Source: a virus. Taken from it: a DNA stretch of 42,597 bases. The DNA is taken from positions 1-42,597 of IMG/VR virus record IMGVR_UViG_3300046471_000247; one strand, given 5' to 3'. The notes below the pieces were generated by a model. The model did not search any database. It had not been told where the DNA came from and saw only the letters and a list, made by a program, of their open reading frames with translations. Numbering within the stretch: the first letter of the stretch is position 1; every line of letters begins with the position of its first letter. Position numbers and translations under genes: made by a program. This document shows, one piece after another, positions 29,611 to 37,825 of the stretch.

Positions 29611-30089
29611 TACAGAAGCTCCACCACGTTGCGCGGCCGGCCGAGAATGTCAGCGACGGCCCAGCGCGCGTTGCGACGGAAGTCATCCGCGCTGGTGTCC
29701 TCGCCAAGGGCGCGGTAGTTGCCGGCCTGCGTGTTGTCCCAGTCGCGCGATTTCTCGGCAACGTCGGCCTGCACAGTGGACGCCACGGCGCGCAGGTAGC
29801 GGTGCACGATGGCCGAGTGATTGGCGATGGTTTCGCCGATGTCTTCGGCGGTGGTCCAACCCGCTGAGATCTGCGCCGCCTTGAACAGCGCGAGCTGCCC
29901 GTTGACGTCCAGCATCGCCTCGATCGCGCTGACCTTCAGGCGATCGTCGGTGACGTTGCCGGTGAGGCGCGTGCTCGCACGCAGCTGCGCGAGATCCACG
30001 TCCGGCCAAAAGCCGTCGTTGGCGATGATCGCGGGAGTGGTGGCCGGCGGTGAGGCTTGCGTTCCGCCGTTGGCAATCAATGCGCCCAT
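29610..30089 (-). CDS. L: Head completion protein L
   Basis: A 159-residue gpL homologue. F-W-P-D-V-D-L-A-Q-L-R near 27-37 and L-G-R-P-R-N-V-V-E-L-L at the C-terminus are family landmarks. It completes the packaged head and connects it to the tail. It follows M with a 94-base gap and touches X at its stop. Confidence 0.92.
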   Translation of the reverse strand: MGALIANGGTQASPPATTPAIIANDGFWPDVDLAQLRASTRLTGNVTDDRLKVSAIEAMLDVNGQLALFKAAQISAGWTTAEDIGETIANHSAIVHRYLRAVASTVQADVAEKSRDWDNTQAGNYRALGEDTSADDFRRNARWAVADILGRPRNVVELL

Positions 30090-30183
30090 GGGTTCCTCGA
30101 ATAAATCCGGCGGTGGACGGGTGGATCACGGCAAGCCTGTCGGCTTCGTTCACCATCCGTGCCGCCGGGCGCGTGGGGGTCGC

Positions 30184-30891
30184 TCAGGTGCCGCCGGTGG
30201 GCGGCTGCTTGTTGCCGGCTTGGCCGGATGCGTTTCGCAGCTTGCGTTCCAGCTGCTCGATGTCTTTCTTGGCGCCGACCTTGTCGTACAGCTCCACCGC
30301 GCGGCGCAGGTATTCCAGTGCCGCGCCGTCGTCGGTACCAGCCTTGGCCAGGTGACGTCCAATGGCGAAATGCAGCTTGGCGCGCACCTGGTCGGGCATG
30401 TCGCGCGACTCGGTCAGTTCGAACACCTGGCGCAGCACGTCCAGATCGAACGGCTTGTCGGCGTCGTAGGCCTTCAACGCTTGCACCGCCGGTTCCTCGG
30501 CGATGAGCGTGGCGGGCGTGCGCGCGAAGCGATCGGGCAGGGCGAGGTTGTTGTCCAGGACGTAGCGGGCGATATCGAGCGCGCCGGCAAAGTCGCCGAC
30601 GTCGATGCGCCAGGTCAGCACATAGCCGATCACATCGTCCTGCACGCCGTTGCCCGATGCGATCACGCCGGCGACGTAATCGGCGTAGTCCGGCAGCACC
30701 TCGCGCTTGACGTCGATCTTGCGCTCGATCGATTGCACTTCCTTGAGCCGGCGCCGATCGGTGTCGAGCTTCGCGCGCATCAGGGCGTGCGCCTGAGAAG
30801 TGGAGCGGGTGACGGCCGCGCCGGGCGCCGCGTTAGCGGTCGCCCGGCCAGCTTCAACACGCATCCGGTGGCGGTATGCGGGGCTGGTCAT
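30184..30891 (-). CDS. M: Small terminase subunit M
   Basis: A 235-residue gpM homologue. The start M-T-S-P-A-x-R-H, then L-P-D-Y-A-D-Y-V-A-G-V-I-A-S-G near 66-80 and D-V-I-G-Y-V-L-T-W-R-I-D-V-G-D near 85-99, is typical. It recognises cos DNA and recruits P. It lies five bases after N. Confidence 0.93.
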   Translation of the reverse strand: MTSPAYRHRMRVEAGRATANAAPGAAVTRSTSQAHALMRAKLDTDRRRLKEVQSIERKIDVKREVLPDYADYVAGVIASGNGVQDDVIGYVLTWRIDVGDFAGALDIARYVLDNNLALPDRFARTPATLIAEEPAVQALKAYDADKPFDLDVLRQVFELTESRDMPDQVRAKLHFAIGRHLAKAGTDDGAALEYLRRAVELYDKVGAKKDIEQLERKLRNASGQAGNKQPPTGGT

Positions 30892-30896
30892 GGCGA

Positions 30897-31925
30897 TCAG
30901 CCGCCGGCGCCGCCGGACCAGTCGCCCAGCTCGATGTTCTCGATGAGCACGGCGAGCTGGTTGTCTTCGATCACGTACGCGTCGTTGCTCGACTCGTAGT
31001 TGGCCACGCGATCGCGCTTGGGCTCGTCGATCAACTGACGACGACGGGCGCCGTTCTGGTAATAGATCGAGAGGTTGTCCGGGATCGTGATCAGCACCGC
31101 GTTCTGGATGAAGAACGGAACGACCAGGCCAGTGATGCCGCCGATGGTCTTCTGCGTGACCAGCACCTGCGAGGCTAGCTCGTCGGTGGCGTCCTGTTTC
31201 TGGTTGATCTTTGGGAAATACTTGTCGTGCAGCAGTTTGCGGCTGACGATCGCGCGCAGGCCGGTGTTTTCCTGGTACCAGGGAGCCAGCAGCGTGATGG
31301 CGTCGTACACCAACGCGTCGAGGTTCTCGTAGTCACCGCCGGGGCCGACGCGGACCTTGCCGGAGGCGGCCACGACTTCATGCATCACCTGGCCCGGCGC
31401 CTGCTCGCGCAGGTTTTGCAGCCAGCCCTTGTTGACGTCCTGCAGCAGCGGGTTCGCGCCCAGGTCGGTCTGTGCGGCAGCGCTCGTGCCGTTCCAGCCG
31501 ATCATGATGCGATCGAGTGCCTGCTGGTTGACGATCTGCCCGGCCAGCAGGGGCTGGAAGTTCGGGAATTTCGCCCAGGCATCCAGCTTCACGTACGGGT
31601 AGGACGTGTCGAAGTTGGTCTGCAGGCACTTGTATTCCTGGTCGCCCAGGACGCCGACGTCGCGCGGGTTGCGGTCGGTGTTGCTGGTGTTGGTGCGGCT
31701 GGCTACCGGTCCGCTGGTGCCCAACTTGAGCTTTGCGCCCGACTGCTCATCGACGCCGACCATGTTGATCATCTTGAGGAAGTCGGTGGACTCCTGGATG
31801 GCCGCCTCCAGCTTCTGCTGGATGGTGGGATCGACGCTGAATTTATCGGTGGCCAGCGGCACGCCGTTGAGCTGCGCGATATGCGCGGCCAGTTTGTTGA
31901 ACTTGAGGCGGGTTTCGTTCTTCAT
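30897..31925 (-). CDS. N: Major capsid protein N
   Basis: A 342-residue gpN homologue (HK97-like fold). The N-terminus T-R-x-K-F-N-x-L, then S-T-D-F-L-K-M-I-N-M-V-G-V-D-E-Q, and L-P-x-like Y-P-Y-V-K-L-D-A-W-A-K-F, are conserved. The length is close to P2 gpN (357). In P2 the capsid is processed by O; the N-terminal region before about residue 30 would be removed here. Confidence 0.95.
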   Translation of the reverse strand: MKNETRLKFNKLAAHIAQLNGVPLATDKFSVDPTIQQKLEAAIQESTDFLKMINMVGVDEQSGAKLKLGTSGPVASRTNTSNTDRNPRDVGVLGDQEYKCLQTNFDTSYPYVKLDAWAKFPNFQPLLAGQIVNQQALDRIMIGWNGTSAAAQTDLGANPLLQDVNKGWLQNLREQAPGQVMHEVVAASGKVRVGPGGDYENLDALVYDAITLLAPWYQENTGLRAIVSRKLLHDKYFPKINQKQDATDELASQVLVTQKTIGGITGLVVPFFIQNAVLITIPDNLSIYYQNGARRRQLIDEPKRDRVANYESSNDAYVIEDNQLAVLIENIELGDWSGGAGG

Positions 31926-31976
31926 GGTGCCCTCGGGGTTTGGGTTCGGGGTGGCGGCTCGTTCGCAGCGGCGGCG

Positions 31977-32792
31977 TCAGAAATCGGTGAGCACTTCGCC
32001 GCCGCCGGTGGCGACCTGGCGCGTGGTGGAAACGGCCGGGGTCTTGGCGAAGGCCTCTTCCAGCGTCTTCAGTCGGGCGTCGATCGACTCCGCCTGCTGC
32101 TTGGCGGCGTTCACCGTCTGCTCTACCTGCTGAAGCGCCTGGGCGCTCTGCGTGGTCTGCGCCTGGCCGTGCTCGGCCACCTCGGTCAGCGCCTGCTCGA
32201 TGTCGCTGAAGCGCTTGTTGTCATCCGATTCCTTGCGGGCGAAGAGCTTCTTGACCCGTTCCAGAATGTTGGGCGTTTCGGTGACGTCGACGAACTCCAT
32301 AGCGGTTTCGACCGCGGCACTGAAGTGGTTGTTGGCGTGCAGTTTGCGTTTGGTCAGCGGGCTGCCTTCGGGCTTGCTGGCCGTGAACTCCAACATGTCG
32401 GTGCCCAGGCTGGCCGGCGTATCGGTCACGGCCAGGCCCTGCAGGTACGCCTTGCCGGTGTCGGCGAACTTGGGGTTCACCTCGATGGAGGTGAAAGTCT
32501 TCTGGTAGCCGTTCACGAGCTTGACCAGGTCATCGGACGGATTGATTTCGGCGAGCAGCTGCACCTTGCCGTCGTCGTTTTGCTGCGTGCTGAGCGATTC
32601 GACGTAGCCGTAGTTCTTGAAGGGGCTGTCGGGCGTGACACCGCGGATATGCTCGATGTTGATGCCGGCCTTGTAGACGGACGGGCTGTAGCTCGCCGCC
32701 ATCTGCTCGATCCAGGAACGGTCGATCGTGCGGCCGTCGACGGTGGCGCCTTCGGTGGCGATGACGAACTTCTTGGATTTCTTGCCGGCCAT
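31977..32792 (-). CDS. O: Capsid scaffold and protease O
   Basis: A 271-residue scaffold-protease. Motifs near the P2 catalytic triad are visible: D-G-R near residues 18-20, I-E-H near 46-48 and T-S-I-E-V near 99-103 for the Ser. The C-terminal half is a long coiled coil (the scaffold part), with Gln/Ala-rich heptads near 200-255. It initiates the leftward head-gene operon O-N-M-L. It is divergent from P across a 150-base promoter region. Confidence 0.93.
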   Translation of the reverse strand: MAGKKSKKFVIATEGATVDGRTIDRSWIEQMAASYSPSVYKAGINIEHIRGVTPDSPFKNYGYVESLSTQQNDDGKVQLLAEINPSDDLVKLVNGYQKTFTSIEVNPKFADTGKAYLQGLAVTDTPASLGTDMLEFTASKPEGSPLTKRKLHANNHFSAAVETAMEFVDVTETPNILERVKKLFARKESDDNKRFSDIEQALTEVAEHGQAQTTQSAQALQQVEQTVNAAKQQAESIDARLKTLEEAFAKTPAVSTTRQVATGGGEVLTDF

Positions 32793-32871
32793 GGTCTGCC
32801 TCGATGCTGGTGGGTGTCAGGACGTGTAGGTCGCCAGCATCGAGAGGGAGCCGCGTAGCGTCCATGCGGCG

Positions 32872-32899
32872 CTGTTCTGTACACCCGCACAAAGAACAG
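32872..32899. promoter_or_regulatory. Late activator-site candidate between O and P
   Basis: CTGTTCT and AGAACAG are inverted arms around 14 bases, with the shared GTTCT-GTACAC-N8-AGAAC core at 32874-32897. It lies between the divergent operons O-N-M-L and P-Q, so one palindrome could serve both late promoters. The rest of 32793-32942 holds no other recognisable signal. Confidence 0.6.
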
Positions 32900-32942
32900 G
32901 CAGCGGGAGAGGCGCGCGGGTGCGGTCCCTACGCTGTTGGGC

Positions 32943-34718
32943 ATGTTGATCCCGCCTGTTGCCACCGACCCTCGCACGCTTGCCCGCAGCCTCTTCTTTC
33001 AGGGATGGAGCGTCACCGCCATCGCCGAGCAAATCAGCCAGGCGCGATCGACCGTGGAGTCGTGGAAACAGCGCGACGGCTGGGCGAGCGCTAAACCGAT
33101 CGACCGCGTAGACGCGGTCCTGGAAGCGCGCCTATGCCAACTGATCGCGAAGGATCGAAAAGACGCGCATGACTTCAAGGAGATCGACCTGCTGATGCGC
33201 CAGGTCGCGCAGATCGCACGCGTGCACCGTTATGAGTCGCCCGGCGGTCACGAAGGCCACTTGAATGAGAAGGTGGCCAACCGTAACGCGGGACCGAAAA
33301 AGCCGCCGGCGCGCAACGAGTTCAGTCCCGAGCAGGCTAAGCGCCTGGTCGAGGCGTACATGGACAGCATGTTCGGCTACCAGCGCCACTGGCATAACGC
33401 GCTTTCGCACCGCATCCGCAACATTCTCAAGTCGCGCCAGATCGGCGCAACTTTCCATTTCGCGCGCGAAGCGTTGGTTGATGCGATCAGTAAGGAAGGC
33501 AACAACCAGATCTTCCTGTCGGCAAGCCGCGCGCAGGCGAATGTGTTCCGGCAGTACATGCAGGCCTTTGCGCGCGACGCGGCCGACATCGAGCTGAAGG
33601 GCGGGCGCGACTCGCCGATTGTGCTGCCCAACGGATCCGAGCTGATCTTCCTGGGCACGAATGCGCGTACCGCGCAGAGCTACCACGGCAACCTCTATTT
33701 CGACGAGTACTTCTGGGTCCATAGCTTCCAGGCGCTGCGCAAGGTCGCCTCGGGCATGGCTATCCATAAGCGGTGGCGGCAGACCTATTTCTCCACGCCG
33801 TCCGCGCTGAGCCATGACGCCTATCCGTTCTGGTCGGGCGCACTGTTCAACAAGGGCCGCGCCAAGGCCGACCGGGTCGATGTCGATACCAGCCACGCCG
33901 CGCTGGTCGCAGGGCTGCCGTGCGCGGATGGCCAATGGCGGCAGATCGTCACCGTGCTCGATGCGTTGGCCGGCGGCTGCGACCTGTTCGACATCGACCA
34001 GCTGCGCATGGAGTACAGCGAGGACGAGTTCCGGCAGCTGCTTATGTGTGAGTTCATCGACGACGGCGCGTCGGTGTTTCCGTTCGCCCTGGTCAAGTGC
34101 TGCATGGTCGATAGCTGGGATCTGTGGGAGGACTTCCGCGCGGATGCGCCGCGGCCGATCGGTAACGCCGAGGTGTCCATCGGCTTTGACCCGTCGAAGG
34201 GCGCGACCGGTGGCGATCCGTCGGGTTGCACGGTGAACGCGCTGCCCACGTCCATCTATGACCGTTTCCGAGTGCTCGAAAAGCACCAGTGGGCTGGGCA
34301 GAACTTCAACGAGCAGGCCGGTAAGATCAAGGCGCTCTGCGGCGCGTACAACGTCGCCGATATCGCCATCGATACCACCGGCATGGGCATCGGCGTCTAC
34401 GAGCTGGTGAAGCAGTTTTTCCCCGGCGTCCGCTCGATCCAATACTCGCCCGAGGTGAAGCAGCGCATGGTGATGAAGGCGCACGACGTCATGACCAACG
34501 GCCGCCTCGAGTGGGATGCCGGATGGACCGATCTCGCCGCCGCCTTCATGGCCATTCGCAAGACCGTGACGGCCAGCGGCCGGCACGTGACCTATGACGC
34601 CAGCCGATCCGCAGACGTCGGCCATGCCGATCTCGCCTGGTCGGTCATGCACAGCCTTATTCACGAACCGCTGGAAGGCCGCCTGGCCTACGGCTCCAAC
34701 GTCCTGGAGATTTACTGA
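32943..34718 (+). CDS. P: Terminase large subunit P (ATPase and nuclease)
   Basis: A 591-residue packaging ATPase. An N-terminal helix-turn-helix (W-S-V-T-A-I-A-E-Q-I near 24-33) precedes K-S-R-Q-I-G-A-T near 159-166, the terminase Walker A variant. Walker B is L-Y-F-D-E-Y-F-W near 247-254. The nuclease domain starts with S-I-G-F-D-P-S-K-G-A near 408-417. It moves DNA into the head together with M. ATG 32943 is favoured over a TTG two codons earlier; the last base of its stop overlaps the Q start. Confidence 0.95.
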   Translation: MLIPPVATDPRTLARSLFFQGWSVTAIAEQISQARSTVESWKQRDGWASAKPIDRVDAVLEARLCQLIAKDRKDAHDFKEIDLLMRQVAQIARVHRYESPGGHEGHLNEKVANRNAGPKKPPARNEFSPEQAKRLVEAYMDSMFGYQRHWHNALSHRIRNILKSRQIGATFHFAREALVDAISKEGNNQIFLSASRAQANVFRQYMQAFARDAADIELKGGRDSPIVLPNGSELIFLGTNARTAQSYHGNLYFDEYFWVHSFQALRKVASGMAIHKRWRQTYFSTPSALSHDAYPFWSGALFNKGRAKADRVDVDTSHAALVAGLPCADGQWRQIVTVLDALAGGCDLFDIDQLRMEYSEDEFRQLLMCEFIDDGASVFPFALVKCCMVDSWDLWEDFRADAPRPIGNAEVSIGFDPSKGATGGDPSGCTVNALPTSIYDRFRVLEKHQWAGQNFNEQAGKIKALCGAYNVADIAIDTTGMGIGVYELVKQFFPGVRSIQYSPEVKQRMVMKAHDVMTNGRLEWDAGWTDLAAAFMAIRKTVTASGRHVTYDASRSADVGHADLAWSVMHSLIHEPLEGRLAYGSNVLEIY

Positions 34719-35752
34719 TGAACAAGCGCACGCGAGCCGCTCGATTCGCCGCAAGCCAAGCCACCGCGGGAGCGCCTACCACCACACCGGCGGCTATCGA
34801 GGCTTTTTCGTTCGGCGATGCCGAATCCGTGGATCGTCTTTCCCTTTTTGATTATGCGCAGGTGACGCGCAATGGCCGGTGGTATGAGCCGCCGGTGTCG
34901 GTGCATGGTCTTGCCAACATGTCGCGATTGTCGCCGCATCACGCGTCGGCGATTCGCGTCCGGCGCAATCTGCTGGTGGCGTCGTTCGAGGCCACACGAT
35001 ACCTATCCGTCGGCGAGTTCTCGGCCTTTGCCAATGATTACATCACGTTCGGCAATGGCTACTTTGAAGAGGTGCGCTCTATCACCGGCCAGCTGATCGG
35101 CGTGAAGCGATCGCCTGCCATGTACACGCGCGTGGGGATGACGCCTGGTGATTTCTGGTTCGTCACGGACGACAGCCAGCCCTATCAGTTCGCTAATGGC
35201 ACGGTGCGGCAATTGATGGACGCAGATGTCGTGCAGGAGATCTACGGCGTGCCCGAATACCTGGCCGCGCTGCATGCTGCGATGCTCAACCGCTCGGCGA
35301 CGCTGTTCCGCCGGCGCTACTACGATAATGGCAGCCATGCGGGCTTCATTCTCTACGTGTCGGATCCAGCGCAGAGTCAGTCGGATGTCGATGCCATGCG
35401 CGAGGCCCTGAAGAAGTCGAAAGGGCCGGGCAACTTCCGCAACCTGTTCATGTATTCGCCGAACGGCAAGAAAGATGGCATCCAGCTGATTCCGATCAGC
35501 GAGGTCGCAGCAAAGGACGACTTCGCGGCGATCAAGAACACCAGCCGCGATGACATCCTCGCCGCGCATCGCGTGCCGCCGCAGCTGCTGGGCGTGGTCC
35601 CCGTCAACGCGGGTGGCTTCGGCGACATTGCCACCGCGTCCAATGTGTTCATCGCGAACGAGATCGCTCCGCTGCAGGCCATCATGCTGGGTTTGAACAA
35701 TCTGTTCGACGCCGAGGTGGTGAAGTTCAGGCCGTCCATGCTTCCCGTCTGA
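34718..35752 (+). CDS. Q: Portal protein Q
   Basis: A 344-residue phage portal of P2 gpQ type. An E-P-P-V-S/Y-E-P-P-V segment near residues 51-54, I-T-F-G-N-G-Y-F near 108-115, R-Y-Y-D-N-G-S-H-A-G-F-I-L-Y near 199-212, and A-H-R-V-P-P-Q-L-L-G near 283-292 are conserved. It is the DNA entry channel of the head. It shares a base with the end of P and is followed by small genes and the cos candidate, as in P2. Confidence 0.95.
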   Translation: MNKRTRAARFAASQATAGAPTTTPAAIEAFSFGDAESVDRLSLFDYAQVTRNGRWYEPPVSVHGLANMSRLSPHHASAIRVRRNLLVASFEATRYLSVGEFSAFANDYITFGNGYFEEVRSITGQLIGVKRSPAMYTRVGMTPGDFWFVTDDSQPYQFANGTVRQLMDADVVQEIYGVPEYLAALHAAMLNRSATLFRRRYYDNGSHAGFILYVSDPAQSQSDVDAMREALKKSKGPGNFRNLFMYSPNGKKDGIQLIPISEVAAKDDFAAIKNTSRDDILAAHRVPPQLLGVVPVNAGGFGDIATASNVFIANEIAPLQAIMLGLNNLFDAEVVKFRPSMLPV

Positions 35753-35868
35753 GGCACAGGAAGTTACGTTTTTCGCGGGTGTTATCACTACGTTGGGACG
35801 ATCTTCACGATTTCATGCTCGCCGCGAGGCTACGGTACAAAGGCCAAGTCAGGCGAGAGGACAGAACG

Positions 35869-36153
35869 ATGACCGACGTCGAGGGCGTACATCGCAAAAT
35901 CCAATACACCGCGACTTATCAGATCGCAGGCGAAGAAACCATCTGGCGTGGAACGTTCCGCCGCGGAGACGCAGTGTTTGAGCGTGAGGGAAGGATTATC
36001 CATGGCTGGTTGGTGCAAGCTGCCGTGCACGGCCAGGTGCAGGTAGCGATCCAGCTCTATATCGAGCGCCTCCTGCTCGACGAGGCGTTTGAAGAGGCAG
36101 CACGCTGGAAGGAACCGCCGGGTGGCCAAATTGTACCCGGCAACGCGACGTAA
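35869..36153 (+). CDS. Small hypothetical protein downstream of Q
   Basis: A 94-residue soluble alpha/beta protein. It has an amphipathic strand region (K-I-Q-Y-T-A-T-Y-Q-I near 10-19) and a helical C-terminal part with L-L-L-D-E-A-F-E-E-A-A-R-W. No family is recognised. ATG 35869 follows GAGAGGAC. It lies between the portal gene and the cos candidate, an accessory position in P2. Confidence 0.5.
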   Translation: MTDVEGVHRKIQYTATYQIAGEETIWRGTFRRGDAVFEREGRIIHGWLVQAAVHGQVQVAIQLYIERLLLDEAFEEAARWKEPPGGQIVPGNAT

Positions 36154-36200
36154 GAGGTCGATCCTGGAGATGGTGCTCGCGCTTCGTGCTGGATCCGCTC

Positions 36201-36464
36201 ATGGCTAAAGTCTCGCTACACGAATACGCGGGGATTGAGTACTTCGTGCCGGTGTACGCCGATCAGGTTCTCATGCCTAACGTAGATGGGTGGGTTGGTG
36301 CGTGGGCGATTTACAAGTTGCCTCGCTGTGCAGGTGATGAGCCGGTACGTTTCGGTGACACGGGATTCGTGGCCAGTCAGTCCGCTGCCCTCAATAGGGC
36401 TCGCGCTGTCGCCTGCATTGTGGCGTCGTCTCTTAAGAAGGCGCCGCCGCGTCGAGCTGGATAG
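36201..36464 (+). CDS. Small hypothetical protein downstream of Q
   Basis: An 87-residue protein, alpha/beta in appearance, with E-Y-F-V-P-V-Y-A near residues 13-20 and W-V-G-A-W-A-I-Y near 35-42. The start is uncertain; GTG 36186 is in frame but lacks a nearby ribosome site. No function is recognised. It is the last gene before the terminator and the cos candidate. Confidence 0.4.
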   Translation: MAKVSLHEYAGIEYFVPVYADQVLMPNVDGWVGAWAIYKLPRCAGDEPVRFGDTGFVASQSAALNRARAVACIVASSLKKAPPRRAG

Positions 36465-36710
36465 TGCCCGCTGTCCGCGTCGGCTTGCCGTAAGACGAAA
36501 ATCTTGATCGGGTGGTGCGGGATCAGTGCCGACACGACGTCGCGCATGGCGCGCTAGTTTGGCAGTGCCGTGCAGCATTGCCTGACCTTGCAGCAACACC
36601 GTGAGTTGGAGTGCGCGCAGCGGCGTCTCGTGGGTGGGTCTCAGAGTTGAGCCTGCGGACCGTCTGAGCAACGCGCTTGACGGCATAACCACGGCCCGCC
36701 CCACCCGACG

Positions 36711-36735
36711 AAAAGCCCCGCGAGTGCGGGATTTT
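36711..36735. terminator. Intrinsic terminator after the P-Q region
   Basis: CCCGC-gagt-GCGGG is flanked by AAAAGC on the left and ATTTT on the right, so it works in both directions. It separates the Q operon from the cos region and the leftward accessory operon. The 36465-36710 stretch upstream holds no gene I can support. Confidence 0.75.
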
Positions 36736-36933
36736 GGTGCCTGCGTGCCTGGCAGACGCCAGAGGGGGTGACTTGTAGCCGCCAAGCACGCGAGGCACGG
36801 CCATTGTGCCCGACCGTCGGCGAACGCAAGTCGGTGAGGCATGCGGGCACGCAGCGCGTGGAAGGTCGTGGGCGAGGCCTGCGACCTGGTCAAGAAATGA
36901 ACAGTCCGGGCCTTCCGTACCTCGGCGCGCGCG

Positions 36934-36952
36934 GTCGTCCCCCCTCCTCGCC
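36934..36952 (-). other. cos: Candidate P2-type cos site
   Basis: The minus strand reads GGCGAGGAGGGGGGACGAC. The known P2 cohesive end is GGCGAGGCGGGGAAAGCAC; 14 of 19 positions agree, including the first seven. In P2 this strand leads away from cos toward the complement of Q, and the orientation here is the same (Q lies at 34718-35752). The surrounding 36740-37099 holds no supportable gene, as expected for the packaging site. Confidence 0.6.
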
Positions 36953-37099
36953 TGCGCTCTTCTCCCCCTGCTTTTGATGCAGTTGATGCGCGGCGATCGA
37001 ACCGCGCCACACAACGCGCCACCGGGGGAGGGCAGCATCCCAGGTTTGACGCAGTTTGATGCACTCGTGCAAGCAGCGCGGTCGGCACCTGCGCACCTA

Positions 37100-37804
37100 C
37101 TACGGCCCGGAAGTTTGGCGCCTGTATGCAGGTTCGAGGTGATTTATGTTTACGGCAATGGCCAAGGGAAGCATAAATTTCGTCGTCTCATGGATCTGAT
37201 TTTTCTGGTCGACGACAATTTCGATTTGGTGGGGGAGCAGCTCACTCGAAACGTTCGCTACGATTACACCCCATACTCCGTTTGTTCCTGATTGAACTAT
37301 TGGTGCCCCGCTGGCACCCCGTAATGCGGGAAAGGAAAGCTCCAAGGCGTCAACGCCGGAGCCATCTCTGCTGAGCGGGAGGGCGCGGTGCTGCCTGGTC
37401 ATATTTCCTAGCCGCGTCGCAGGGTTGATCGAAATGCGATCGCCGAGCGTTTGGGTGGTCCCGTACTCAAAGGTCATTACTTGTGCATTCGGATAGAAAG
37501 GCTGGTCGAACATCGGCACAAGATGGCGGCTAGGGCTGTAATCAGCGACTTTTAGTAGGGCCAGGTCGTGGCGCTGGTCACGCTCTACAACTCTCGCCGA
37601 AAAAAGACCGAGTGCACCAAGGGATGGGGCGATCAGATAGTCGTCATCGTCGGTAAGCACATGCTCCGCTGTCGCCAGCAGTCCATTAGGTCCGGCAAAA
37701 AATGCGGTTCCTAGAAAAGCTGGTGCACTGGCCGGCCCGGCCAGCAGCGGAACAATCGCCTCACTAGGTTGAAACGGGGACGATGGACCGATTTTGAAAG
37801 TCAT
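37100..37804 (-). CDS. Trypsin-like serine protease, accessory
   Basis: A 234-residue protease of the trypsin-2 type. The catalytic triad is visible: His in A-T-A-E-H-V-L near 50-56, Asp in Q-R-H-D-L-A-L-L-K-V near 82-91, and Ser in R-G-A-S-G-A-P-I-V near 163-171. No signal peptide or membrane segment is seen, so it is likely cytoplasmic. It is the last gene of a three-gene operon next to cos, in the P2 old/tin accessory locus. Cytoplasmic trypsin-like proteases in such loci are often effectors of antiphage systems; that role is inferred. Confidence 0.8.
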   Translation of the reverse strand: MTFKIGPSSPFQPSEAIVPLLAGPASAPAFLGTAFFAGPNGLLATAEHVLTDDDDYLIAPSLGALGLFSARVVERDQRHDLALLKVADYSPSRHLVPMFDQPFYPNAQVMTFEYGTTQTLGDRISINPATRLGNMTRQHRALPLSRDGSGVDALELSFPALRGASGAPIVQSGTNGVWGVIVANVSSELLPHQIEIVVDQKNQIHETTKFMLPLAIAVNINHLEPAYRRQTSGP

Positions 37805-37825
37805 ATTTAACTTCAGTGTTGTCCG

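Noticed and set aside
31227-32858. Long open frame of 543 codons on the plus strand opposite capsid genes N and O
   Set aside because: It is a shadow of high-GC coding sequence. The minus strand encodes recognisable gpN and gpO, and the plus frame has no family features.
33132-34754. Long open frame of 540 codons on the minus strand opposite terminase P
   Set aside because: Terminase motifs on the plus strand are clear. The opposite frame is low-complexity shadow translation.
36806-37291. Plus-strand open frame of 161 codons crossing the cos candidate
   Set aside because: No ribosome site, no family pattern, and it runs antisense into the end of the protease gene. The region is better explained as a packaging site.
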